From Dactylis glomerata (taxonomy: Eukaryota > Streptophyta > Magnoliopsida > Poales > Poaceae), in NCBI GenBank assembly GCA_007115705.1, contig QXEO01000546.1, positions 8,538,116 through 8,602,115 on the forward strand: DNA of 64,000 nt, written 5' to 3'. Positions 42,098 through 52,491 of the stretch are shown in pieces. Below the pieces are notes generated by a model that saw only the letters and a list, made by a program, of their open reading frames with translations, had not been told where the DNA came from and did not search any database. How positions within the stretch are numbered: position 1 is the stretch's first letter; every line of letters begins with the position of its first letter. The translations under genes were made by a program, and so were the position numbers.

Positions 42098-45000
42098 TTA
42101 CTCCCACCTAGCTGTCTTCTTCCTCTTTGGGGACAGTTTTCTCGCCTTCTTGTATATTGGATCAGAAGGTTCTGGAATGTCCGGCCAATCTGAATCAGAT
42201 CCCGTGTCATCATCACTCCACTCAACTTCCTCGTGAAGCACATAGACAGCATCAGTAGTCTTGCACCTTGTCTTGCGCTTCCTGACAAATGTTAGAAAGC
42301 AGGTAAGCCCCAGCTAAGCATATATATTACCTAATTATAAATAAAGATCATACACGCAAATACTTCATACCTAGGCTTTGGTCCGTTCAAAGGACACCCA
42401 GCTGCTCTATGTCCAATACATTTGCATTGCTTACATCTGTTTTGCCTTTCTTGCTACCACTAAAAGGCATGCCCTGCTTCTCCATGAAATTCTTGAACCT
42501 ACTCATCCTAGGTCTTCCTTTGCCTCTTTTAACATTTGGCTGGCACAGCTTGAAAGGTAGTTGAACCACAGGCCACTGTGACTGGTCTGTGCAAGGAGGG
42601 ACGACACCTGCGTAGGTAGCTCAAAATTTAGCCAAAGAGAAGTACTCACTCACATATTGATCAAGGTGTGGCAGAGTTCTTTTGTGAACCAAGAAGATTA
42701 ACGCGTGTGGGCATGGCTTCCCAGTATGCTGCCACTCTAAGCAGCTGAATTCTCTACTGTCAATCTTCACGACATGCCTCAGGCCATTCCGGCTCAAATC
42801 TCTCACCTCACAGCTGTGGTCGTTAGACTCTCCAACTCCAAGGTAACCAAGACCTCGACTTCTCTGGTTTATTTGCTGAATAACAGCGGGTAGAATGTGC
42901 CCTCTTAGTCTGTCCCCAATATCTCTTCTTACTTTTATCAGCCTCATCAACATACCTCGTATGGTGTCCATCAACATATGAACTGGAAGGTCTTTTGAGT
43001 CTTTGACCTAGTTATTTACGGTTTCAGCAAGGATGTTGTTGTTTATATAATCACACTTTATTGCGGGATTAAAAGCACTCCTCATCCATAAAAGGCTGTG
43101 ATTCCTTTCCAAGTATACGGCAAAATCAGAGTTCTCAGCATGTATCTTGTCCATGAAAAATTTGTAGCTCTCAGGCTTGTAGGCCCTAGCAGCAGTCCAC
43201 ATGTAGCGATATACAGTGCCTGAGTAGTGCCTGTACAGGTTCAGCGTCAAATGAGCATGGCATTCTCTTTGTTCAGCATGTGGAAATACTGTCCGAACTG
43301 CATTTGCCAATTCTTTGCATGCATCAGTGCTTATGGCCAGTGGTGAAACATCACCTATTGATCTATGCAGTTGCCTCATAAACCACTCCTAGTTCGCCTC
43401 TGATTCCGACTGAAACAGGCCGAATGCCACCGGGAACATCCAGTTGTGCCCATCCAGTGCTGTCGCTGATGCTAGACAACCATTCCATCTGCCAGTGAGG
43501 ACAGTGGAGTCTATACTCAAATATGGCCTACAACCCTCCTTGAACCCTTGAATACAGGGCTCAAGGGCCATTAAAAAACAGTTAAAATATATGTTCCCCT
43601 CCTCCTCTTTCGTGTCAATCTCGACAACACTACCTTGAGACCTAGATTGTATTTCAGCCTTGAAGCTGTACAACAGCCTGAAACTATTTTCCCAGTCCCC
43701 GTATAGTGTTTGCAAAGCTCTCTCTTTACCTTTCCAAACTATGTGATACGGTAGCTCGACGTTGTAATCAGTCATAAGCTTTACCTGAATCGCCTTGGCA
43801 GTCTCATTGGGCGTTTTCTTAAGAATGGCCAAAGCATGCTTCTCAACCCATTCTTGAGTTGCACAAGAAGATCTTAGTTTGCAGCCTGTTGGACACCTGT
43901 GTGCAGGTCCCATCTTGTTCACCTGCATCGGAACATTCATTTTATACATTAGTTGCTTCATAATAATTCCTAAACTTGCTTCACATATGAAAACCCAAAC
44001 CCGTCAGTTAGAAATAGATATTTATGTGCGAGGAAAGCTTGTCAGTACCCTAACTGTTTCTCCACCAGGAAGTATCCTAATGGAGATCTTCCATGGGCAT
44101 TGATCCTTCACCCTCTCCCCATTGTAGTAGTATAATCTGCACCTCGCCTCGTACCGTTTCCTTGTGTTTCTAGTTCTGAAGACGTCAAACTCTCCGATGA
44201 TACAATATTGCACAAATGCTTTCCTGAATTCTACCATGTTGGCGAAGTATGTGCCCACCATAATTACAGGTACCACTGGATCATATGTTATCGCTAACTC
44301 GCTAGTGACCTCATCATCTACCGGTATGGCAGCTTCCTCCATTAGTGATTCATCAATCACATCATCACCTGTTTCTTGTTCCAGCACCTCTATTTCACTG
44401 TCCTCATCTTCCCCTATGTCCGAAATGGGAGGACCTTCATTGTCATCCTCTACATCATCATCACTAGGTTCATTAGCGATGCCAAGTACATCACACATTG
44501 TTTTCTCTGCCATGGGTTCGTCGACGCCATCACCTCCCATGGGTTTGACATTGAGAGTCTGCCAATCTACTTGCTGTGCTGAGAAATTTTCTCCCACATC
44601 TTTCTCTACTAGTGATGGTGGTTCTGCCATTTGTTCAAAAAAATCTTGCTCCAATTGGCATTCCCATTGACAAGTATCATCGTTATCTGAGTCTGCTAAC
44701 GTCCAGTCCTTCTTGGGGGTGGACTCCTTGTTAGTGTTTCCAGTGGGGGTGGACTCCTTGTTGGTATACTTCTTGGGGGTGATCTTCTTTGTGGTTGACT
44801 TCCTGGGGGTGTTCTCCTCGGTGGTCTTCTTTGTGGTTGACTTCTTGGGGGTGTTCTCCTCGGTGGAATTCTTTGTGGTTGACTTCTTGGGGGTGTTCTC
44901 CTCGGTGGTCTTCTTTGTGGTTGACTTCTTGGGGGTCTTATCCTCGGTGGTCTTCTTTGTGGTTGACTTCTTGGGGGTGGTTTCCTCGGTGGTCTTCTCT

Positions 45001-46587
45001 GTGGTAGACTTCTTTGGGGTGTTCTCCTCGGTGGTATTCTTTGTGGTTGACATCTTGGGGGTCTTATCCTCGGTGGTCTTCTTTGTGGTTGACTTTTTGG
45101 GGGTGGTTTCCTCGGTGGTCTTCTTTGGGGTTGACTTTTTAGGGCTCGTTTCCTCGGTGGTCTTCTTTGTGGTTAAGGGGGTGTTCTCCTCGGTGGTCTT
45201 TTTTGTGGTTGACTGGGTGTTCTCCTCGGTGGTCTTCTTTCTGGTTGACTTCTTGCGGGTGTTCTCCCCCTCGGTGCTCATCAACCACTCTGCCATAGAC
45301 TGCGCGGAGGCGTTCTTTCTGGGACAGGTCCTCTTGCATAGGAGCTTGCGGTTCCGCCTCAGACTATCTGTTGGACTAACCTTTGCAGTATTCTTTGGAC
45401 TAAAATTTTCAGTACCAACCTTACTAGGGCTGATCCAATCCTTCATGGAACTAGGAATGTTCCCGTTACCTTCAGTTAAACCATCCCCCTCTGGATCAGC
45501 ACGGGTGCCTACGCAACCGAGAAACAGTATATGGTTGCCCCCTCCATATTTCTCCAATGCCGCATCTAAATTAGGTTGACTGTTAACGCCAATCTCAATG
45601 AAATCTTGGATTCTTCTATTCCACCACACATATTTTACTTTTTGGTGAGATCCCAGCAGCAAGTTCTCACTAAACTTTCCAATCAGTTTAGCTACTTGTA
45701 TCCCCTTCTGGCGATCGACGTAGACATCAACATCGTGTTTTGGAACGAGAACATCTGAGCCATCATCCAGTTCTGCAGTGTAGGGGTCGAATGTGGCCAC
45801 CATTTTCAAAAGAGGAGGAGGTTCAGCAGCAGCAGGTTTTTCAACACCAGCAGGAGGTTCAGCACCTGGATGATGTTTACCAGGAGCAGGGTTACCAATA
45901 GCAGCAGATTTACTGCTAGGATGTGTAGCAGCTTGAGCACCAGCAGCAGATTTTCTTTGATTACCAGCAGGAAATTTCTTGGATGCCCGGGCAACAACAC
46001 CATCTCGTGTTCCACCAATAATTTTAGCATGCAAAATGTGGCCAGGAGAGTCTGCAAACCTTTCCAATTGATCTTCAATCTTTTCCATGTCCACAGGTGT
46101 AACAACCCCCCGCGGTGATACCCATTCGAATTCTGCAGTTTGTGCGGAGCCCATTGGAACAATTCCACGAACAAGTTCAACCATCCCAGATATAGACTTG
46201 AAGCTTCTTTCTGCAACGAGCAAGGTTACCTTGCAACCCTCCACAGCTACGGAGTTCCCATTGTCAAGCATACCAATGTACTCATGAATTTGTAGAGTGA
46301 TGCTATAATCTTTGCAAATCCTACTCGACATAAGGTTAGGGAAATAAGAAATGCTTGTTAGTGTTTGACTAACAAACATCTCTCAACAAAATATATCTTG
46401 ATTTCCTACATCCAGCTAGCAGATACCGATGAAGAATGGTTAAATACATAAGAGAAGACAAGCTCACCTCCTCCGGCTGCTCAGGGTGAGACATGATTCC
46501 TGAGTTGCGGGCCCTTCCATCCTTTGTGCTGCTCAGCTCGTCTCCCGGCGATGGCGATCTATCTCTGCGCAACGGCTCGCTCCACAT
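42098..46587 (-). pseudogene. Mutator-like (MULE) transposase, multiply disrupted
   Basis: The start is probably the exon at 46587-46468 (MWSEPLRRDRSP..PEQPEE, then GTGAGC). The long exon to 44022 carries a PB1-like region, the 14-aa repeat tract, an acidic stretch and the MuDR N-terminal DNA-binding domain (VGTYFANMVEFRKAF, near its end). After an intron, 43925-42098 reads the MULE catalytic domain (YLSIDSTVLTGRWNG, FPHAEQRECHAHL), a SWIM-type zinc finger (SCLEWQHTGKPCPHAL) and a CCHC knuckle (CKQCKCIGHRAAGC). In-frame stops occur at 43389-43391 and 43008-43010, both TAG where Trp is expected, and at 42621-42623. A frameshift precedes the knuckle near 42440. No active protein is possible. 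Confidence 0.85.
44770..45265 (-). repeat. 42-bp coding minisatellite in the MULE gene
   Basis: About 11-12 copies of a 42-bp unit encode variants of the 14-mer TPKKSTTKKTTEEN. Every unit length is a multiple of three, so the frame is kept. The reverse strand gives a spurious Val/Phe-rich frame. Confidence 0.85.
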
Positions 46588-48466
46588 TCGGCATCACCGC
46601 GGGCCATCGGGCGCGGGCACGCGAGCTTTAAGCAGCGCTATCTGTCTGTGTCGCCGCCGCCTCTGCCACCGTCCTAGGGTTCAGGCAAGGTTAAGGGCGG
46701 AGGAATGAACTAGATCTTGACCGTACACCGCTGCGTACTGAACTCGGTTACATCGAATTGCCACGCAGATTGACACGTTGGAACTAACATGAAACGGAGA
46801 AATACTGACATGCGGGACCGCAGTGGGCCCAAAACGGGAGAAGTCACGGCAATATTTGGTTTGCCCTCATTTCGTTCAGAATGGGCCCTCTGAGGAATTA
46901 CCTACCCAACTTTTCAAATAGCGTCTATTACAAGCAACAAAGGCACCTGTCAGCCTGTGCCAAGGAACTCGGTGACCGCAAACAAAATCGCCCCTGTCCA
47001 CTTGATATCCAATTTCACGTGACGCGGTCCAGCTCCAGTCCATGCTGTTTTGACTGATATCCAAGTCCATCCAACTCCAACTAATTTTAACATTGGATAT
47101 CCAAAGTCTAATGGACCTTAATCATTTAACTAATCTCAATTAGTTGATATCTAGCTGCCCACCGCACATGTCTATCGTGATCCCTGCTGCAACGGTCGTT
47201 TCGGCTTCTGGCGACCGCGCGCCGATGGGCTTCGCCAGCCGCCGCCGCTCGAGATCGGCAACCCCACTGGCGCGCATCGTGCTGGAGACGTAGCGCGGCC
47301 GTGCGCCTGGTGTCGGTGCCCGGCAAGGGTCGGCCACTGATGCACCCGACGCTACTGCTGGACGAAGCGGCGCTGCTGCGGGCGGCTCAGAAGCTCGCTG
47401 GAGTCAGGGTGGAGGCAGCACCGGAGAGGTCTTGAGTAGAAGGTGGCGGCTGCTAGTTGGCTGCTCGGGAAAGGGGAGGGCAGCATAGTTGGGGAAAGCA
47501 GGTCCGGATCACCATCAACATCAAGTCGGATGGCAAGCTTCGAGGTACAGGTGGCCGCCGGAGGCAGGGATATAGGGCGGCGGTGGAGGGTGTTGCCGGC
47601 GATGGAGGAGGCTTGGGGATCGGGGCAAGATAGATCGATAGGGTACTTTTTTTCCTAAATGGAGATCAATGCGCGTCGTGTGCGTGTCCAGTGGATAGTG
47701 GACGGGCCGACTCTCTGATGTCCATACGGGTCCACTAGTATTGGACATGATGTCCAGTTCGCGTCCACGTCCAATGAAGCCCAGTCCAACTGGGTCCATG
47801 TTTTTTGAGGTCCAAAGCCCATGGATTTCATAAATCCAGTTTCAGATGTATCTACCGATCCAAGGAAGGTCACTGGAACTGCGTCGGCCCTCTGCCCCGG
47901 CTTGCCTGGTCCGACCTGCTTGTATCTCTGCGACGGCCAGACGGCCAAGACGTCGTCGCTCTGAGCACTTGCTCTCTGCCCTTGACCACAGGATCCTCTA
48001 ACTTAGCATACCCTAACCTTGGGTCACTGATAAGCGGGACCTACCATAACTAGTTCGTTCCCACGTATATGCATGATGTCTACTGAAGGCAATTTCACAA
48101 CTTGTCACTACTGATTCCTGTGGTCAAGCAAATGCTAAAAGATCCCTTTGTGTTTGCTAAGGATTTTCTCTCTCGAGAACATATTTTATGAGAATGTCTT
48201 CCTATGATCATGTTAGGAAAACTGTATGGTCTGATCTACAGGTATTGTTGATGCCAATTTGGACTATGTGCTGAAGCCCAATTATATGGGGATTATGATT
48301 GAAAGTATGTCCTATTATATTTGTAATTTCTGCTATTGTTTCTCTTAAATTGCAAGCTAGGGATCGACTTTATTACTACTTGTCTTGTTGAACTACACTG
48401 GATATGGTCTTCCAGTTATAGACGTCTTACTTCAGTCTATACTTAGATGGATGTACTAACGATCTA
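46588..48466. other. Upstream region of the MULE gene; no gene
   Basis: 46600-46720 is a GC-rich probable 5' UTR/promoter. 46865-46999 is copy B of the dispersed repeat. 47030-47110 and 47680-47800 are dense in GTCCA/TATCCA phrases. 47150-47650 is GC-rich with short frames only. 48060-48466 shows nothing recognised. Confidence 0.45.
46865..46999 (-). repeat. Dispersed 120-bp repeat, copy B
   Basis: The inverse strand begins GGGGCGATTTTGTTTGCGGTC and follows 22206-22330 for about 120 bp with gaps. It lies 280 bp upstream of the MULE transposase start, the usual place of a MULE terminal inverted repeat; the partner beyond 40 kb was not found. Confidence 0.5.
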
Positions 48467-48703
48467 GATCAATAATGATATTTCGACATTGTTAGTTTTT
48501 TCCCGGAAAACTAGGAGTAGTCTACCTTGGACTATGGGTCCATAGCAGTAGCTAGATGGTTGTCTCCTCCATAGCAGTAGTCTACCTTGGATCAATAATG
48601 ATGTGGTCTTCATCGCCATGCTTGCCTCCGGAGCGATGAGTGAGTAGTCTACCTTGGACTATGGGTCCATAGCAGTAGCTAGATGGTTGTCTCCTCCACC
48701 ATG
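48467..48703 (+). repeat. Scrambled junction at the broken LTR end
   Basis: The phrase AGTAGTCTACCTTGGACTATGG...GGTTGTCTCCTCCA appears at about 48509-48571 and again at 48644-48700. GATCAATAATGAT appears at about 48468-48480 and 48591-48603, the second joining LTR sequence. The true LTR start is missing. Confidence 0.75.
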
Positions 48704-49735
48704 TGCTTCATGTTTAGATCTCATGAGCTGCCCTATATGATTGAGATCACCGTTATGTAATTCTACATGTTTGGTTTGTTGGGATCCGATGAATATTGGT
48801 GTTATGATTGAGTTGCTATACTGAAATATATCTTATGTTATCTCTATGTTGTTTATGATCTTGCATGCTCTCCGTTGTTAGTAGCTATCTTGGCCGAGTA
48901 GTTGCTAGTGACTCCAAGAGGGGGTATTTATGCTCGATAGTGGGTTCATGCCTCTATTTAACCTGGGGGAGTGACAGAGACCTCTAAGGTTATATATGTG
49001 CTGTTGCTAGTAGGGAGAAAACAACATTCATATGCTCAAGGGCATATGCTTTGTTTACATTACACACTTTGCTTAATGCAATTATCTGTTGTTCGCAACT
49101 TAATACTCATAGGGTGTTTGGATGATATCCCCATGAGTGGATTATTAGTCATAGATGCAGTTGGATGGTGGTCTATGTATTTTGTTGTAATGCCCAGAGT
49201 AAATCGCATAGTGATCTTCTTGACATATCACGTTTATCTTTATTCTATCAATTGCCCAACTGTAATTTGTTTACCCAACATGTGCTATTTATCTTATGGA
49301 GAGACACCACTAGTGAACTGTGGACCCCAGTCCTATTTCCATCATATTGCTATCACCTGTTTACTTTACTCGCACTGTTTACTTTACTCGCATACTTTCA
49401 CTGTTTTCCACTCGATACGCTCATACCCTTTGTTTCAAGCAAACTGGTGAGATTGACAACCTCATCGCAAGTTGGGAACAAAGTACTTGGTTGTGTGTGT
49501 GTGCAGGTTCCATGTTGCTGCTCGCAAAACAAAGCTTGGACGAGGCGCCATATAAATTGTCCGGAGCTGTCGCGAAGCTTGCAAGCATCACCTTCAGTCG
49601 TTTGTTTACTCCTCTCCTGATCGACATACCTTGGTTTCTAACTGAGGGAAAATCTTGCTGCTGTATTCATCACACCTTCCTCTTGGGGTTCCCAACGGGC
49701 TGGACATTCAACTAGGCAACAACTCTTTTCTAGCG
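48604..49735 (+). repeat. Truncated 5' LTR of a plus-oriented Athila-like copy
   Basis: Matches the inverse of about 23640-22520 and 30510-29390. It lacks the first several hundred bp of the LTR. The end next to the primer-binding site (49710-49760) has diverged from the 22493-30995 element. Confidence 0.8.
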
Positions 49736-49762
49736 CCATCAACCAGAAATCAAGCTCTTTTC

Positions 49763-49779
49763 TGGTGCCGTTGCCAGGG
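49763..49779 (+). other. Diverged primer-binding site
   Basis: TGGTGCCGTTGCCAGGG differs from TGGCGCCGTTGCCGGGG at two positions, both consistent with C-to-T type decay. Confidence 0.6.
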
Positions 49780-50946
49780 AGGAAGTAGAAGACTTCTGCG
49801 AGGGGAGTTTTTCGCACGGACATCCTTTACTTTGTTTATTGTTTTGCTTTACTTTATTTATTTTTACTTGCATTGTTTTATCAAAAACCCAAAAAATTTA
49901 GAATCCTTGATAGTTGTTTTTACTTATTTACTTTTAGTTTTGCTGAAATGGCTAATCCTGAAAATACCAAGTTGTGTGACTTTACTAGCACGAACAATAG
50001 TGATTTTATCTGCACTCCTATTGCGCCACCTGCTCCTGCTGCAAACTTTTATGAGATTAAGCCTGCTTTATTGAACCTTGTTATGAAAGAGCAATTTTCT
50101 GGTGCTAGTACTGAAGATGCTGCGGCTCATCTCAACAATTTTGTTGAGCTATGTGAGATGCAGAAATATAAGGATGTAGAAAGTGATATTATTAAGCTCA
50201 AGTTGTTTCCTTTTTCTTTGAGAGGAAAAGCTAAAGATTGGTTGCTATCTTTGACTAAGAATAGTATTGATTCATGGGCTAAGTGTAAGGATGCTTTTAT
50301 TGGTAGATATTATCCTCCTGCTAAGATTATATCTCTGCGTAGCAATATTATGAAGTTTAGTCAGTTTGATAATGAACATGTTGCTCAAGCCTGGGAAAGA
50401 ATGAAATCTATGATAAAGAATTGCCCCACTCATGGACTGACTACTTGGATGATTGTCCAAGCTTTTTATGCAGGACTGAATTTTTCTTCGAGGAACCTAC
50501 TTGATTCAGCTGCTGGAGGCACTTTTATGTCCCTTACCTTGGGCGCCGCAACAAAGCTACTTGACAACATGATGGTAAATTACTCCGAATGGCACACCGA
50601 GAGAGCTCCACAAGGTAAGAAGGTAAATTCTGTTGAGGAAACCTCTTCCTTGAGTGATAAGATCGATACCATTATGGCTATGCTTGCTAATGATAGAACT
50701 CATGTAGATCCTAATAATGTTCCTTTAGCCTCTTTGGTTGCTCAAGAAGAGCATGTTGATGTGAATTTCATTAGAAACAATAATTTTAACAACAATGCTT
50801 ATAGGAACAATTTTGCTAGTAACAATTATAGGCCGTATCCTTCTACCAATGATAATGGTTATGGTAATTCTTATGGTAACTCCTCCAACAACACTAGGGT
50901 CGCGCCCTCCGAGCTTGAGGTAATGCTCAAGGACTTCATCGGTAAG

Positions 50947-51281
50947 TGACGAGGGTTAGCTCGACAAATGTCCTAGATGAAGGACTTAGGATCGGGGAGA
51001 TAGGGCGTCGGATGAACTCGAAGGTGAAGTTAGTCGAAATAAGTGTGTATCGAAAGTAAACTTGGGTGTTCAACCTGGCTTGCTTTCAATCTGCCCCACA
51101 CCGTCCCCTCCTGGCCCCTATATATAGGTGGCCAGGTCTCGAGGATCAGGTGGGGTTCGATACAGATTACAAATATCGACATACGGTAATAACTCGTATT
51201 TGACTATCATTACAATTGGGCCTGGCTTATCGGGCCTCAGGGGTACTCAACTAACGGGCTCTATTAACTATACCCTTGTCA
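50947..51281 (-). repeat. 3' LTR of the Tat-like element
   Basis: 335 bp. A TATATATAGG-type box is at about 51119-51127 (minus strand reading CCTATATATAGG). Confidence 0.92.
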
Positions 51282-51296
51282 GTAGCCCCTGAGATT
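51282..51296 (-). other. Polypurine-tract region of the Tat-like element
   Basis: On the minus strand AATCTCAGGGGCTAC directly precedes the LTR start TGACAAGGG. Confidence 0.6.
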
Positions 51297-52370
51297 CTAC
51301 CAGAATTGCAGATTCGGGTTGAATCTCTAATCTTCAAATCTTCGACTTGATCAATTCTTCGACTTTATCTTCAAATCTTCGACTTGGTCTTTCGACTTAT
51401 ATTGATGATAATTTGCTCGCAAGGGGTCTCGATGAACAAGCCTGACAACTCTGACGGATCAAGAGGTCAGTTAACTGCCGGAACAGATACTTGTCACCTA
51501 CTTCAAATTCAATCCCCTTGGACTTGAATTCGGGATACCGGTCAAACTCACTCTTTTGCCTCATTTAGGACTTACAAAAAATGAGTCCCAGTGGTTCTCG
51601 GGGTACCCAGTGCGTCCACCAGGATTTTCTTCGCGTCGTAGACACGGATACATACCAGCAGAGCGCATCCATGTGCGTATACCAGGCCACACAGGACGGA
51701 TCCCAGGGTCTTACCTTTGTGACAAGTCACGGCATTCGAGTTTTGTTGCGATAACACAACTCGAGGATCTTATGTCGCAGTCAAAGTTTGACTGAAAATA
51801 TTCGGGTTTCTACAACCATAAAACTCGCTCCCGATGGGAGTAACACTTCTCCAATCTTCAATGCTTTGCCAATGAATATCGTCGGGTGCGCGCTCAGCGC
51901 TCCCGATGGGAGTAGCCCCCGAGGCTATAGTCGAAAAAAGGATTTTTTTCGAGTATAGGCTCAAGACATAATGTAGCTCGTCGTACTTCAACTTGAAACA
52001 CTTCAACTTCGAAGTTCTTCAACTCGAGATACTTTCAAGAACACCTTGTCGTCGAGTATTAGTCCACCATTTTAATGAAGAGTTGTATTCGACTAACTTT
52101 GAAAGTAACAGCCCCCAAGGCTATAACCTAAAAATTCTTCATAGATGATCCTTTCCATAAATTCAGCATTTGTCGGCGCCATCCTTGTACCTTTACTTTA
52201 TCGTGTCAATGATGACGTAGCTCTTCATCAGTGCGAACCGTTTTATGGGTAACACTGTAACTTCCGCGATTTTATGACCGTTTAACGGGCTGCACGATTT
52301 TTGACCGTTGGTGGGCTGCCGTTTCCGATCTTTGCGCCACGTCGCAACCCACGATCCTTCTCTCAGAAGA
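51297..52370. other. Non-coding stretch between 3' LTR and antisense gene
   Basis: No gene. Repeated TCTTCGACTT phrases lie at 51330-51400. CGCTCCCGATGGGAGTA occurs twice (about 51826-51842 and 51897-51915). This acts as the upstream region of the antisense gene. Confidence 0.5.
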
Positions 52371-52379
52371 TATATAAAT
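52371..52379 (+). promoter_or_regulatory. TATA box of the antisense gene
   Basis: TATATAAAT lies 121 bp upstream of the ATG at 52492 on the strand opposite gag. It supports independent transcription of the antisense unit. Confidence 0.55.
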
Positions 52380-52491
52380 GGCATAGTGGGGAATCGTACT
52401 GTTTACCAGCTCGTTACCTCCGCCGCCTCCATTACCGATCTCCTCTGCCTCTTCCTCTCTTGCGGAGCCCCCAAGCGCACTTTTGTGCTGA

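Noticed and set aside
44713..45579. 288-codon plus-strand Val/Phe-rich frame
   Set aside because: Reverse reading of the 42-bp minisatellite in the MULE gene; open only because the repeat unit is a multiple of three.
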